A stretch of 64,000 nucleotides of DNA from Sphingomonas sp. KRR8. GTDB lineage: Bacteria > Pseudomonadota > Alphaproteobacteria > Sphingomonadales > Sphingomonadaceae. The notes under the pieces are model-generated. The model was not told the origin of the DNA. It ran no database searches and saw nothing but the letters and a program-made list of their open reading frames with translations. Below, piece by piece: positions 9,701 to 17,596 of this stretch. Position numbers and translations under genes: made by a program. The DNA lies in assembly GCF_023559245.1 (NCBI RefSeq), contig NZ_CP097462.1, positions 2,538,001 to 2,602,000 of the forward strand, read 5' to 3'. Every line of letters starts with the position of its first letter. Position 1 is the stretch's first letter.

Positions 9701-9911
9701 CGCCGCCGAAGGCGTGGACGCGACCGTCATGTTCGCGAACACAGCGCGCGAGGGAGGCGTAGATCGCCTGAACGAACTCCAGCGACCTTTCTTCGCCAAG
9801 CTTTTCGAGGGTGGCGGTGTAACCGACCATGTCGGCAAACAGGACAGACACGTGGCGCCGCTCACCGCCGGCGGGAGAAGCATGGCCTTGAGAGGTTGGA
9901 CTCTCGATCAC
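6723..9911 (-). CDS. Adenylate/guanylate cyclase-AAA ATPase-TPR multidomain regulator
   Basis: The 1062-residue protein has a class III cyclase domain at about 18-200, with LFADMVGYT (metal Asp 27), FGGDSVMAVFG (metal Asp 71) and TTIGNAVNLASRIE. An STAND/AAA-type ATPase follows, with Walker A AEPGLGKT at 246-253 and Walker B VLLLLEDIHWID. The long Ala/Leu-rich C-terminal half looks like TPR-type helical repeats. Such proteins are predicted signal-responsive cyclases or transcription-linked switches in soil bacteria and actinobacteria. It is convergent with the peroxidase operon, with only 5 bp between the stops. Both metal-binding aspartates are present, so nucleotide cyclase activity is plausible. 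Confidence 0.9.
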   Translation of the reverse strand: MIESPTSQGHASPAGGERRHVSVLFADMVGYTATLEKLGEERSLEFVQAIYASLARCVREHDGRVHAFGGDSVMAVFGLSEASENAALQACRAAMSIQKTFAEATNTINDEFNIQAQMRVGISSGVAAVAPVDSESMAITTIGNAVNLASRIESRAPPGGCLICEATRGLIEWQVELELHCETMIKGVSKPQKLWRLVSVRDNATRFHRSLGRGLSPLVGRDENLAVLADALERSRSELCVVDLAAEPGLGKTRLTFEFLEHVPPDGVRVLQGHCAADSQPIPFLPFIEVVRGAFQIGLDDEPAAIAKKLEIGLRTLSLDALENRGLLLNLLGLAPPAGALTGLDVVLIGLRTRDLLFKLLKARCSMTPVLLLLEDIHWIDSASEEVLAAIVASSGIANLLVVHTRRPEYHPPWAEAPCVIAQTLTPLTGEEILRVARDRLGVSDLPEPLIRQVVERAGGNPLFSEEILSFLIEQGAVRIDDGEAVFDSAACETALPTSLLGLLAARLDRLMPSERGVLQAAAVVGRRFDAGLLALARPEVDHLGDALKALQKQDFIDGDSAATNYSFKHVLMRDCVYHGLLPADRTKLHLAVAEALEVRSHGRLTEVAELLALHYAQTACDDRAFTFLAMAGAKSLGTFSHDQAAEYFASALALYESNPRCASEAEVAVMLANYALCLNLSLSVKPMLALADRVEPLLARIGDSPHHALFLHHYAACLICNARYRDALAVQQRLSAMAGRLNDRQATAYALVSELSVSTYCAPMPIERFDATSREAARALSDLDDAYLKNFTLASIGWDQVCRGQVDRALETADRLVANGTALNDPRALGYGTAMRALIASIADDYEQALELAERALDMSRARFEQIIASAARCGAIVPLARPNALEVVQSHLDLCRRNGWTMFEAGPELMLGVAQVTNGQIGAGLARIEAAIVRNEQLGFHVSADWGRLYLCEVYLAVLSGKGGASASILLRNAWTLGKVFLQGPSRILSLIAQVRANPQLDPEGHNIGRAEMVVGLLHAARRKPDLARHHLSEAKRLIQASGASPLLDRIDGALSALAA

Positions 9912-10211
9912 GTGGCTCTTCTCTCAAAGCTGGCACATCGGATCGAGGGAAGTTCGTCGCGATGCGCTCAGCAACCGTCCTTAATCGAAACTTGAACGAA
10001 TAGCAGTAGCGCAGAATTTACCCGCGCACACGCGAGTCGTGAAGGCGCATCTCCACCGAACGGCAGGAACTAGCGCGAAAGCCGGGGCGATCGGAGTACG
10101 CGCGCGCTGCTGGAGCGCAGCCGGTCTTTGCTAATCAGGCTTTCGGCCGCAGCGTCTCGCGGCCCAGGGCAGCGGTCGGCGCCGCCGGCATGTCAGGGTG
10201 TCATGAACAAC
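9912..10211. other. Intergenic region upstream of the cyclase regulator
   Basis: About 300 bp lie between the start of the cyclase-AAA-TPR gene and the terminator of the Flp pilin. I see no convincing gene, tRNA or repeat here. The promoter of the leftward cyclase gene should lie in its left part. Confidence 0.5.
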
Positions 10212-10244
10212 AAAAAGGCGGCGGCGTCTTCCGACGCCGCCGCC
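10212..10244 (-). terminator. Intrinsic terminator of the Flp pilin gene
   Basis: A perfect 12-bp stem GGCGGCGGCGTC/GACGCCGCCGCC with a TTCC loop is followed, in the leftward direction, by five T residues. It sits about 30 bp after the pilin stop codon. Confidence 0.92.
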
Positions 10245-10273
10245 CAATTGTTCGAGCCGTAGCTCGCGAGCTC

Positions 10274-10450
10274 TTACGAGTTCGCGCCGCTCAGGCTGTT
10301 CGAAACGCCCGTGAAGGTGCGGCTCAGCTGGTTGCCGACCGCGCCCAGCGCGGTGATGCAAGCAACGGCGATCAGAGCGGCGATCAGGCCGTACTCGATC
10401 GCGGTGGCACCCTCTTCATTCTTCATGATCTTCTTGATGAACTTCGACAT
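10274..10450 (-). CDS. Flp/Fap-type pilin subunit
   Basis: The 58-residue protein MSKFIKKIMKNEEGATAIEYGLIAALIAV... has the short basic leader, the prepilin peptidase site with Gly before ATAIEYG (Glu and Tyr in the Flp position) and the hydrophobic helix of type IVb Flp pilins, exported and assembled by a Tad system. The ATG at 10450 is chosen because AGGAG lies 8 nt upstream; an upstream GTG extension would destroy the leader. No tad/cpa assembly genes are in the window, so this is an isolated pilin gene with its own terminator. Confidence 0.93.
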   Translation of the reverse strand: MSKFIKKIMKNEEGATAIEYGLIAALIAVACITALGAVGNQLSRTFTGVSNSLSGANS

Positions 10451-10605
10451 GTCCGGTCTCCTAGTTCCACTCACCTGGGCTTACGCCCCACCGGCGGATC
10501 ACTCAGGAGCCCGTCGGTTGAGAGCATCTCTACGAGTCGGTGGTTGAGAAGCCGTTAAAGCGCCTCCTTAATTTGCCTTTACAGATTCAGGGGCTCAATT
10601 TGTCA

Positions 10606-12612
10606 TTATAGGCGGTCGAGCAGCCGTTCGGCGTCTTTCATCAAATCACCGACCCATTGCGAGGGATCGACATCCCAATCCGACGGCAGCGGGCTCTTGC
10701 GAGTCGGCGGGGGAAGACGGCGGGGCGGCTGGTAGTCGCCTGGAAGCGAGGTTGCGTTTCGCCCGTCTACCGCGAGCGCCGGCGCCATGAATGCACGCCA
10801 GATTTCCGCCGGGGCGCTGCCGCCGCTCATCGAATGCGCCATTGGTGTGTTGTCGTCGCGGCCGACCCAGACGCCGACGACCAGGTCACCCGCAAAGCCG
10901 ACGAACAGCGCATCGCGATTGTCCTGGCTGGTGCCGGTCTTGCCGAAGGTGGGCGTCGACAGCGCGGCCCGCCGGCCGGTGCCTTCGTTGGCGGCCGCCC
11001 ACAGCAGGTCGAGCATGGGCTTCCAGTCGCGCGAGCGATCGAGCCGACCGCCCTGGGTGAAGAAGAGCGAGGACAGGTTCGATTCGTCCGCGCCTTCCTT
11101 GGCCGGCTGGGGCGGAAGCCCTGACGCACGCACCGGATAGCGTCCGCTGGCGATCGCCGCATAAGCGCTGGTCAGCTCAAGCAGGCTGACACCTGCGCTG
11201 CCAAGCGCCACGCTGGGTGTATTGGGCAGCGGGGTGGAGATGCCGAGGTCGCGCGCCGCGCGCAGGACGTTCTGCCGTCCGACGCTTTCAGACAGGCGCA
11301 CCGACGCGGCATTGCTGGACCGCGCGAACGCCTCCTTGAGCGTAATGTCACCCCGGTAGACGCCGTCGCTGTTGGTCGGCGACCAGCCGTCGATCTTGAT
11401 GGGCGTGTCCGAGATCTTGCTGTCGGGCGTCCAGCCGGAACGCAGCGCGGCGAGGTAGACGAACAGCTTGAAGGTGCTGCCCGGTTGCCGGCGGCCCTGG
11501 GTCGCCCGGTTGAAGGGAGAGGCCTTGTAGCTGTTCCCACCGACCATCGCGACCACCCGTCCGTCCGGGCGCATCGCCACCAGCGCGGCCTGCGCGCCGC
11601 CGATGCTGGCGTTGGCGACCGCCCGGCTGGCGAGCCGTTGAAGCCGCGAATCGAGCGTCGTCTTCACCTTGATCTCACCGAAGTCGGCGGCGAACGCGTC
11701 GGCGGCCTGCGGCGCGACCCAGTCGGCGAAATAGGTGCCGGTGGGAACCTTGGCATCGACGATCACCGGCCGGGCCGATGCGGCAGCCCGCGCGCGGGCG
11801 AGCGAGATAACTCCGGTGTCGGCCATTTCCTGCAACACCAGCCGCGAGCGCTTCTGCGCGGCGGGGAGGTTGTGAGTCGGCGCGAGGCGGGAGGGCGCCT
11901 GGACCATTCCGGCCAGCATTGCCGACTGGGCGAGCGTCAGATTCTCGGGATCGCGTCCGAAATAATGGTGAGCGGCAGCGCGCAGCCCATAGACGCCATC
12001 GCCGAAATAGACCGACGAGAGGTAGCGGGAGAGGATCTCATCCTTCGTCAGCCACGCCTCGAGCCAGAAGGCGATGATCACTTCCTGGGCCTTGCGCTTG
12101 AGATTGCGGTCGGAGGACAGGAAGCTGGTCTTGGCAAGCTGCTGGGTGATCGTGCTGCCACCCTGGCGCACGCCGCCGGCGTGAAGGTTGGTGATCAGCG
12201 CACGGCCGATGGAGCGGGGGTCGATGCCCCAGTGCGAGTAAAAGCGCCGGTCCTCGATCGCGACAAAGGCGCCCGGCGTATATTTGTTGAGCCTGGCAAC
12301 TTCCACCGGCGCTTCCTTGATCGCGCCGCGCCGCGCGATCGCCTGCCCGTCGGCGGACACGATCAGCATGGCCGGGTTCGGCAGCGGCTCCAGCGCGCGG
12401 CCAAGCGGGGCCGTGAAGACCAGCCACAGGATGGTGATCAGCAGCAGCGCGAAGAAGGTGGTGAGCGCCCAGCGCAGCCAGCGGCGGCGGCGGCGCGGCG
12501 GTGGGGCTAGCTCGTCCTCCGAATGAGGATCGACCTCGGGCGCGAACGGATCTGGCAGGTCCTCGACGGGAGTGCCGGAGCGGCTGAGCCAGGGAGAATC
12601 GCGGTCGGCCAT
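10606..12612 (-). CDS. Class A penicillin-binding protein (transglycosylase/transpeptidase, PBP1 type)
   Basis: The 668-residue protein has a cytoplasmic Arg-rich tail, one membrane anchor at about 46-68 (LRWALTTFFALLLITILWLVF), a GT51 glycosyltransferase domain with catalytic Glu 120 in AIEDRRFYSHWGID and GGSTITQQLAK at 151-161, and a transpeptidase domain with SxxK at 379-382 (PGSTFK), the SSN motif in AFARSSNAASV and KTG in FGKTGTSQDN. It polymerises and cross-links peptidoglycan in the periplasm. The ATG at 12612 is preferred over a GTG 15 bp upstream. It is divergent from the lipoprotein gene at 12715. Confidence 0.95.
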   Translation of the reverse strand: MADRDSPWLSRSGTPVEDLPDPFAPEVDPHSEDELAPPPRRRRRWLRWALTTFFALLLITILWLVFTAPLGRALEPLPNPAMLIVSADGQAIARRGAIKEAPVEVARLNKYTPGAFVAIEDRRFYSHWGIDPRSIGRALITNLHAGGVRQGGSTITQQLAKTSFLSSDRNLKRKAQEVIIAFWLEAWLTKDEILSRYLSSVYFGDGVYGLRAAAHHYFGRDPENLTLAQSAMLAGMVQAPSRLAPTHNLPAAQKRSRLVLQEMADTGVISLARARAAASARPVIVDAKVPTGTYFADWVAPQAADAFAADFGEIKVKTTLDSRLQRLASRAVANASIGGAQAALVAMRPDGRVVAMVGGNSYKASPFNRATQGRRQPGSTFKLFVYLAALRSGWTPDSKISDTPIKIDGWSPTNSDGVYRGDITLKEAFARSSNAASVRLSESVGRQNVLRAARDLGISTPLPNTPSVALGSAGVSLLELTSAYAAIASGRYPVRASGLPPQPAKEGADESNLSSLFFTQGGRLDRSRDWKPMLDLLWAAANEGTGRRAALSTPTFGKTGTSQDNRDALFVGFAGDLVVGVWVGRDDNTPMAHSMSGGSAPAEIWRAFMAPALAVDGRNATSLPGDYQPPRRLPPPTRKSPLPSDWDVDPSQWVGDLMKDAERLLDRL

Positions 12613-12714
12613 GCGCGCTTTAAGCACCTCTTCGGACTGACCTACGCGGGTAATACAGTTCGCGTGGCTTGTGAAGGCTTGGGTGAAGGTGCGCCAGCCG
12701 CTAGAGCAGACAAG

Positions 12715-14166
12715 ATGAACCGTGTCCGACTTCTGCTGCTCGGAGCGCTGGCGCTGGCCGGGGGCTGCCAGAAGCAGGAAACCGGCGCGGTGCGGGTCGT
12801 GGTCGCCGGCGACGCGCCCGCAGTGGTCGATCCGGCAGATGGGCCGATCGACGGGCCGCAGGCGGTGCTGCTGTCCGCCGTGGCGCAGGGGCTGGTGCGG
12901 TTCGACGGCGACGGCAATATCGTTGGCGGCCTGGCCGAGCGCTGGAACGTGTCCAACGACGGGCTGCTCTACATCTTCCGGCTACAGAGCGGGACATGGC
13001 CGGGCGGGCGCAAGATCGTCGCGGAAGACGTCGCCCGCCTCCTTCGGCGCGAGATTGCGAGGGCAAGCCGCAACAGCCTGAAGGACACTGCGGGAGCCGT
13101 CACGCAGATCGTGGCGATGACCGACCGGGTTCTCGCCATCCAGCTGTTCGCGCCGCGACCGCACCTCCTGCAGCTGCTCGCCCAGCCGGAATTCGGCATC
13201 GTTCGCGGTGATGTCGGCACCGGGCCGTTCACGCTGGCGCAGCAGGGCCGATGGATGCAGCTCAGCCGGACGTTGCCGTCCGGGGAGGACGAGGAGCCGC
13301 AGGTCGAGCGCGTGATGCTGACCGCCGCCCCCATGACCGCGGCGGTGCGGGCGTTCACCGACCGCAAGGTGGGCCTGGTGCTTGGCGGGACCTTTGCCGA
13401 CCTGCCGCTGACCAATGACGCGCGCCTGCCGCGCGGGACGTTGCGCTTCGATCCCGCCGCCGGGCTGTTCGGCCTCGTTCCAGGGCGAGCCAACGGACTG
13501 CTGGCCGACCGCGAGGTTCGCGACCTCCTCGACCGCGCGATCGACCGGCCCGCGCTGGTCAGCGCGCTGGGCGTTCCGGACCTGCAACCAAGAGCCTCGA
13601 TCCTGGAAGGCGGACTGGACGGCAACATCGCTCCGGCGAACCCGGCGTGGGCGGGGCAGCAGCTGTCCGATCGTCTGCCCGCCCTCGTCGCCGAGGCGCA
13701 CCGGCTGTTTCCGCGCAAGCCTGGAGATCAGCCGCCCGTGATACGCGTCGCGGTGCCGCGCTCACCAGGAGGCGCCGCGCTGCTGCAGCGGCTTCGTGCC
13801 GACTGGCGCCGGCTGGGGATCATGGTCGCCCATGCCGATGACGAGGACGAGGCGGACCTCAGGTTGATCGACTGGGTGGCGCCGTCCGTATCCCCGGCCT
13901 GGTACCTGCGTTCCTTCCGCTGCGGCGCGGTGCCCATCTGCGTTCCGCAAGCCGAGGAGCCGCTCAACATCGCGCGCGAGACACTCAACGTCGCCGAGCG
14001 CAACGCCCGCCTGGCCGAAGCCGAGCGGATGATGCGCGACAATGTGCTGTTCATGCCGCTGGCGGCGCCGGTGCGCTGGTCGCTGGTCCGCGACCTGCCG
14101 GGTTTTCAGGAGAACCGTTTCGCTCGCCATTCATTGAGTGATCTCAGGAATGGGAGCAGTCAGTAG
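12715..14166 (+). CDS. Extracellular solute-binding lipoprotein, peptide/nickel ABC family 5
   Basis: The 483-residue protein starts MNRVRLLLLGALALAGGCQKQ, a lipoprotein-type signal with Cys 18; the lipobox AGGC deviates slightly from LAGC. AVAQGLVRFDGDGNIVGGLAERWNVSNDGLLYIFRL and VAEDVARLLRRE match the N-terminal lobe of SBP_bac_5 (OppA/DppA) proteins. The late segment RLAEAERMMRDNVLFMPLAAPVRW matches their C-terminal lobe. It is shorter than many OppA proteins and no permease or ATPase genes are adjacent, so its transport partners are elsewhere or it is an orphan. The DUF4112 gene starts 2 nt after its stop, suggesting co-transcription. Confidence 0.85.
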   Translation: MNRVRLLLLGALALAGGCQKQETGAVRVVVAGDAPAVVDPADGPIDGPQAVLLSAVAQGLVRFDGDGNIVGGLAERWNVSNDGLLYIFRLQSGTWPGGRKIVAEDVARLLRREIARASRNSLKDTAGAVTQIVAMTDRVLAIQLFAPRPHLLQLLAQPEFGIVRGDVGTGPFTLAQQGRWMQLSRTLPSGEDEEPQVERVMLTAAPMTAAVRAFTDRKVGLVLGGTFADLPLTNDARLPRGTLRFDPAAGLFGLVPGRANGLLADREVRDLLDRAIDRPALVSALGVPDLQPRASILEGGLDGNIAPANPAWAGQQLSDRLPALVAEAHRLFPRKPGDQPPVIRVAVPRSPGGAALLQRLRADWRRLGIMVAHADDEDEADLRLIDWVAPSVSPAWYLRSFRCGAVPICVPQAEEPLNIARETLNVAERNARLAEAERMMRDNVLFMPLAAPVRWSLVRDLPGFQENRFARHSLSDLRNGSSQ

Positions 14167-14168
14167 CC

Positions 14169-14597
14169 ATGGTGACAGAGACAAAGGGCGCGAAGATCGG
14201 CCGGTTCACCGTGTCGGGCGAGCCGCGAGCGGTGCGCGACCGCATCGAGGGACTGGAGCATGTGCTGGAGCGGCTGGTGGTGCTGCCGGGCATCAACCGG
14301 CCCGTGGGCCTGGACGTGGTGCTCGACTTCGTGCCGGTGGTCGGGCCGACGGTGGCCGCGGGACTTGGCGCCTATCTGGCGTGGGAGGCGCGCAACCTTG
14401 GCATGTCCAAGTGGCAGCTGAGCCGGATGGCCGGCAATATCGGGGTCGACTGGCTGCTGGGCATGATCCCCTTCGTCGGGGCAGTGCCGGATTTCTTCTT
14501 CCGCTCGAACACCCGCAACCTGCGGATGATCAAGCGCCACCTCGACCGCCATCATCCGGAGACGATGACGATCGAGGGCAAGGCGGACGAACTTTAG
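14169..14597 (+). CDS. DUF4112 membrane protein
   Basis: The 142-residue protein matches the DUF4112 pattern: an N-terminal amphipathic part, then INRPVGLDVVLDFVPVVGPTVAAGLGAYLAW and GNIGVDWLLGMIPFVGAVPDFFFRSNTRNLRMIKRHL. The two hydrophobic stretches with the DxVLDFVPVVGP/LxGMIPFVGAVPDF repeats are the family hallmark. It is predicted to be in the inner membrane with a cytoplasmic C-terminus. No function is established. It starts 2 nt after the solute-binding lipoprotein and its stop overlaps that of the convergent glycine-zipper gene. Confidence 0.9.
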   Translation: MVTETKGAKIGRFTVSGEPRAVRDRIEGLEHVLERLVVLPGINRPVGLDVVLDFVPVVGPTVAAGLGAYLAWEARNLGMSKWQLSRMAGNIGVDWLLGMIPFVGAVPDFFFRSNTRNLRMIKRHLDRHHPETMTIEGKADEL

Positions 14598-14896
14598 CGG
14601 CGGTAGCAGCGGCGGTTGGCGGTCAGCGACCGATCGATCGCCCGGCCCGCGAGCGCGCCGCCGACAGCGCCACCAGCTGTGCCGAGCAGGCCGTGGCCAA
14701 GGATGCTGCGGCCAACCAGCGCACCGCCGACACCGCCGGCGATCAGGCCGGTGCTGCCCGACGAATAACGGCACGAACGACCGTAGTAGGTCGAGTGGCG
14801 ATAGTGGTGACGGCGTGCGTCAGCCGGGCTGACCGCGACGACGCTGGAGATGGTGGCAATCGCCAATGCGGCGCTGCCGAAAAGGGTGCGAGACAT
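14594..14896 (-). CDS. Small exported glycine-zipper protein
   Basis: The 100-residue protein starts MSRTLFGSAALAIATISSVVAVSPADA, a Sec signal ending in ADA. After a His/Arg/Tyr-rich stretch comes a glycine-zipper segment (GLIAGGVGGALVGRSI, then GTAGGAVGGALAGRAI), the 17-kDa surface antigen/2TM pattern that inserts into membranes. The start at 14896 leaves a GAAAGGAAAT ribosome site just upstream; an earlier GTG/ATC extension lacks one. Outer-membrane or envelope location is inferred. It converges with DUF4112 with a 4-bp overlap. Confidence 0.85.
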   Translation of the reverse strand: MSRTLFGSAALAIATISSVVAVSPADARRHHYRHSTYYGRSCRYSSGSTGLIAGGVGGALVGRSILGHGLLGTAGGAVGGALAGRAIDRSLTANRRCYRR

Positions 14897-14963
14897 GATA
14901 TTTCCTTTCAAGGGTCGTATAGCTCCCGAAATCAACGCGACAGGTTGGCGATGGTTTCCGCCG

Positions 14964-15995
14964 TCAGTCGCGGACTGGAACCACTGCCTCGCCTTCGCTG
15001 CTGCTGAGGATCGGCCGTCCGACGTCTCCCTGGCCGACGGTTCGGCCCGCCATCTCCAGCATCCGCTCCAGCGGCACTCGCGCCTTGTCCATCAGCTCGG
15101 TGGAGAGCTCAACCCGCGGGGTCAGGTCGCGCAGCGCGACGTACAATTTCTCCAGCGTGTTCAGCGCCATGTAGGGGCACATGTTGCAGTTGCAGTTGCC
15201 GTCCCCGCCCGGGACACCGATGAAGGTCTTGTGCGGCGCGGCCTTCTCCATCTGGTGGATGATGTGCGGCTCGGTCGCGACCAGGATCACATCGCTGGGT
15301 GAGTTCACCGCGAAGTCGAGGATCGCGCGGGTCGAGCCGACATGGTCGGCATGGTCGACGATGTGCGGCGGGCATTCCGGGTGCGCCGCGACCGGAGCGC
15401 CGGGATATTGCGCCTTGAGCTTCAGCAGCTCGGTCTCGCTGAAGGCCTGGTGGACGATGCAGATGCCGGGCCACAGCAGCATGTCCCGACCGGTCTTGCG
15501 CGCCAGATAGCCGCCAAGGTGCCGGTCGGGTCCGAAGATGATCTTCTGATCCTTGGGGATCTGGCTGAGGATCACGTCGGCGCTGGACGAGGTCACGATG
15601 ATGTCGCTGAGCGCCTTCACCGCCGCCGAACAGTTGATGTATGTCAGCGCGATATGGTCCGGATGCGCCGCGCGGAAGGCGGCGAACTGGTCGGGCGGAC
15701 AGCTGTCCTCGAGGCTGCAGCCAGCATCCATGTCGGGCAGGATGACGGTCTTCTCAGGGCTGAGGATCTTGGCCGTTTCCGCCATGAAGCGGACGCCGCA
15801 GAAGGCGATCACGTCGGCATCGGTCGCCGCCGCCTTACGGGACAGGTCGAGGCTGTCGCCGACGAAGTCCGCGAGGTCCTGGATCTCGGGCTTCTGGTAA
15901 TAATGGGCGAGGATGACCGCGTTGCGCTCTTCCTTGAGGCGCTTGATCTCGCCCAGCAGGTCGGTGCCCTTGAGGCTGGTGGTTGGCGCGGTCAC
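14964..15995 (-). CDS. nadA: Quinolinate synthase A
   Basis: The 343-residue protein condenses iminoaspartate with dihydroxyacetone phosphate to quinolinate in de novo NAD synthesis and carries a [4Fe-4S] cluster. Diagnostic segments are VILAHYYQKPEIQDLADFVGDSL (26-49), PDMDAGCSLEDSCPPDQF with Cys 93, AHPECPPHIVDHAD and NCNCNMCPYMALNTLEKL, which supply the three cluster cysteines. The start is GTG at 15995. No nadB or nadC is next to it. The downstream neighbour is the glycine-zipper protein; the upstream neighbour is a membrane protein 54 bp away on the same strand. Confidence 0.96.
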   Translation of the reverse strand: MTAPTTSLKGTDLLGEIKRLKEERNAVILAHYYQKPEIQDLADFVGDSLDLSRKAAATDADVIAFCGVRFMAETAKILSPEKTVILPDMDAGCSLEDSCPPDQFAAFRAAHPDHIALTYINCSAAVKALSDIIVTSSSADVILSQIPKDQKIIFGPDRHLGGYLARKTGRDMLLWPGICIVHQAFSETELLKLKAQYPGAPVAAHPECPPHIVDHADHVGSTRAILDFAVNSPSDVILVATEPHIIHQMEKAAPHKTFIGVPGGDGNCNCNMCPYMALNTLEKLYVALRDLTPRVELSTELMDKARVPLERMLEMAGRTVGQGDVGRPILSSSEGEAVVPVRD

Positions 15996-16049
15996 TGGTC
16001 CTACTCTCCCGGCGGGCCGGTCGCCCGCCCGGCCGAGATATGCGCGAGG

Positions 16050-16793
16050 TCAGCCCGCCGCAATGCTCGCGGCAAGCTGGGCCGTCACCGGCAGGCGCGA
16101 GGCGACCTCGATCAGCAGGTGCGAGCCGACCAGCACGGCGGCGACCACCAGCGTCGCCGGATGGACCTGGCCCAACTGCTTGCGATCGTGCCGGGCGATG
16201 ACCGCGATGAAGCCCAGCTGCACCGCCAGCGCGAGCATCTCGCCCCAGGTCTGGCCGAGCAGCGGCATCGGCAGCAGCCGGCCCAGCGCCGGCTCGGCAA
16301 TGATGAAGCCGGTGCCGATCATCAGCCGACGATGCCACTGGACCTGCCGGCGATAGCTGACGGCAAGCACGACCATCAGCGCGAAAGCCGCGATGTCGAT
16401 CTGGTTCAGCGACAGGAAGAATGCCGGGGTGAAGAAGGGCGGAACGATGCCAAGAGAGATCGCGTGGATCCCGGTATAGCTGCCGACCACCACGATCGCC
16501 GCTGCCAGCGCCATGGCGACCCAGCCCAGCGTCCGGTGCAACTGCACCTGCATCCGGCTGATCAGCACGCTTTGCAGAACGAACATGCCGAGCCAGCTGA
16601 CCATCAGTCCGCCATGAAGGTGGAGAAAGGCCGGCACGGTGCGGAAGTCGACAAAGCCGCGCAGCTCGAACTGGATGAAGCCGAACAGGATGAAGGCGGC
16701 CAGGAAGATGGCGTAACGGGTAAAGAATCGCTGATCGGCCATGTAACCCCGGCCGGTCCGAGCGGTCGTGGTGGTGGCGGCATGCGTTGCCAT
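16050..16793 (-). CDS. Multi-pass membrane protein (DUF2306-like)
   Basis: The 247-residue protein has about seven hydrophobic segments. LHLHGGLMVSWLGMFVLQSVLI followed by LHRTLGWVAMALAAAIVVVG carries histidines in membrane helices and resembles the DUF2306/CytB561-like layout seen in uncharacterised proteobacterial membrane proteins. A second pair, RRQVQWHRRLMIGTGFIIAEPALGRLL, repeats that pattern. Heme or quinone binding is only a possibility. The first 17 residues (MATHAATTTTARTGRGY) are polar; an internal ATG giving MADQRFF is a reasonable alternative start. It lies upstream of nadA on the same strand. Confidence 0.72.
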   Translation of the reverse strand: MATHAATTTTARTGRGYMADQRFFTRYAIFLAAFILFGFIQFELRGFVDFRTVPAFLHLHGGLMVSWLGMFVLQSVLISRMQVQLHRTLGWVAMALAAAIVVVGSYTGIHAISLGIVPPFFTPAFFLSLNQIDIAAFALMVVLAVSYRRQVQWHRRLMIGTGFIIAEPALGRLLPMPLLGQTWGEMLALAVQLGFIAVIARHDRKQLGQVHPATLVVAAVLVGSHLLIEVASRLPVTAQLAASIAAG

Positions 16794-16882
16794 GATGATG
16801 TATTCCCCTGCTTTTGCAGCGCAGGGCCTTGTCCCCAGACCTCACGCGTCGGGGGTCGTTTACCACAGTCTTCCGCCGATTG

Positions 16883-17596
16883 TTAGCGGCGCGAACGCTC
16901 TTCAAGCACGTCGGCGATGGACCGGCTGACGTCCCACCGCTCGCCGCTGCGGCGGTCCTCCGGCGGCCCGCGCACCTCGACCGACACGTCGCCGAGCCCC
17001 GCTGCCCGAAGCGGCGCCTCGAGGTTGCGGGCGATGGCCTTGCGAGCGGCTTCGTCGGCCGCGGCGCGATTGGCTGGCTTGTCGGCCTCGGCGGAGGCCT
17101 GCTGACGCGCGCCGATCGCGATGCCGGTGCGCAGGCGGCTCTGCATGTCGCGCGTGATCAGCGGACCGTTATAGGCCACCACCTGACGGCTCTCGTCGAT
17201 GTTGGGTGCGTCCGGCTTCGCCGCCGGCGCCCGCACGAGCAGAGTGCGCGTGCGTTCGTCCCAGATGTAATCGTCCAGCCCGATCTCGCCCATGTCGACG
17301 AAGTAGGACAGCGACCAGGGCTGCTTGACCGTGATTCCGCCGGTCAGGATGTCGCCGATCCCGCCGGTGGTGCGGCGCTTGGTGGTGACCGTACCGGCCA
17401 TCTTGTAGACCTCGAGGCGGTTGCGATTGTCGCGCAGGGCCACGACCAACCGGTCGACGTCGCTGGTGGCGACCTTCCGCTGCTCCTCCCGGTCGAAGTA
17501 GCGCGCCAGCCAGTAGCCGGCTCCGATCAGGAGGGCCGCGGTGATCAGCGTCTTGACGACGGTGGTCAGCGGCAGGCGCTCGACCGAGGCCGTCAT
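16883..17596 (-). CDS. DUF4230 domain-containing membrane-anchored protein
   Basis: The 237-residue protein has one N-terminal membrane helix (VVKTLITAALLIGAGYWLARYF) and a periplasmic body with the DUF4230 features: RLEVYKMAGTVTTKRR, SLSYFVDMGEIGLDDYIWDERTRTLLVRAP. Its ATG at 17596 overlaps the TGA of the MBL-fold gene (ATGA), which decides the start over an in-frame ATG 15 bp upstream. The function of DUF4230 is unknown. It is translationally coupled to the upstream metallo-hydrolase gene. Confidence 0.82.
   Translation of the reverse strand: MTASVERLPLTTVVKTLITAALLIGAGYWLARYFDREEQRKVATSDVDRLVVALRDNRNRLEVYKMAGTVTTKRRTTGGIGDILTGGITVKQPWSLSYFVDMGEIGLDDYIWDERTRTLLVRAPAAKPDAPNIDESRQVVAYNGPLITRDMQSRLRTGIAIGARQQASAEADKPANRAAADEAARKAIARNLEAPLRAAGLGDVSVEVRGPPEDRRSGERWDVSRSIADVLEERSRR

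Noticed and set aside
7986..9995. 669-residue frame antisense to the cyclase regulator
   Set aside because: Shadow of the regulator gene; no recognisable domains.
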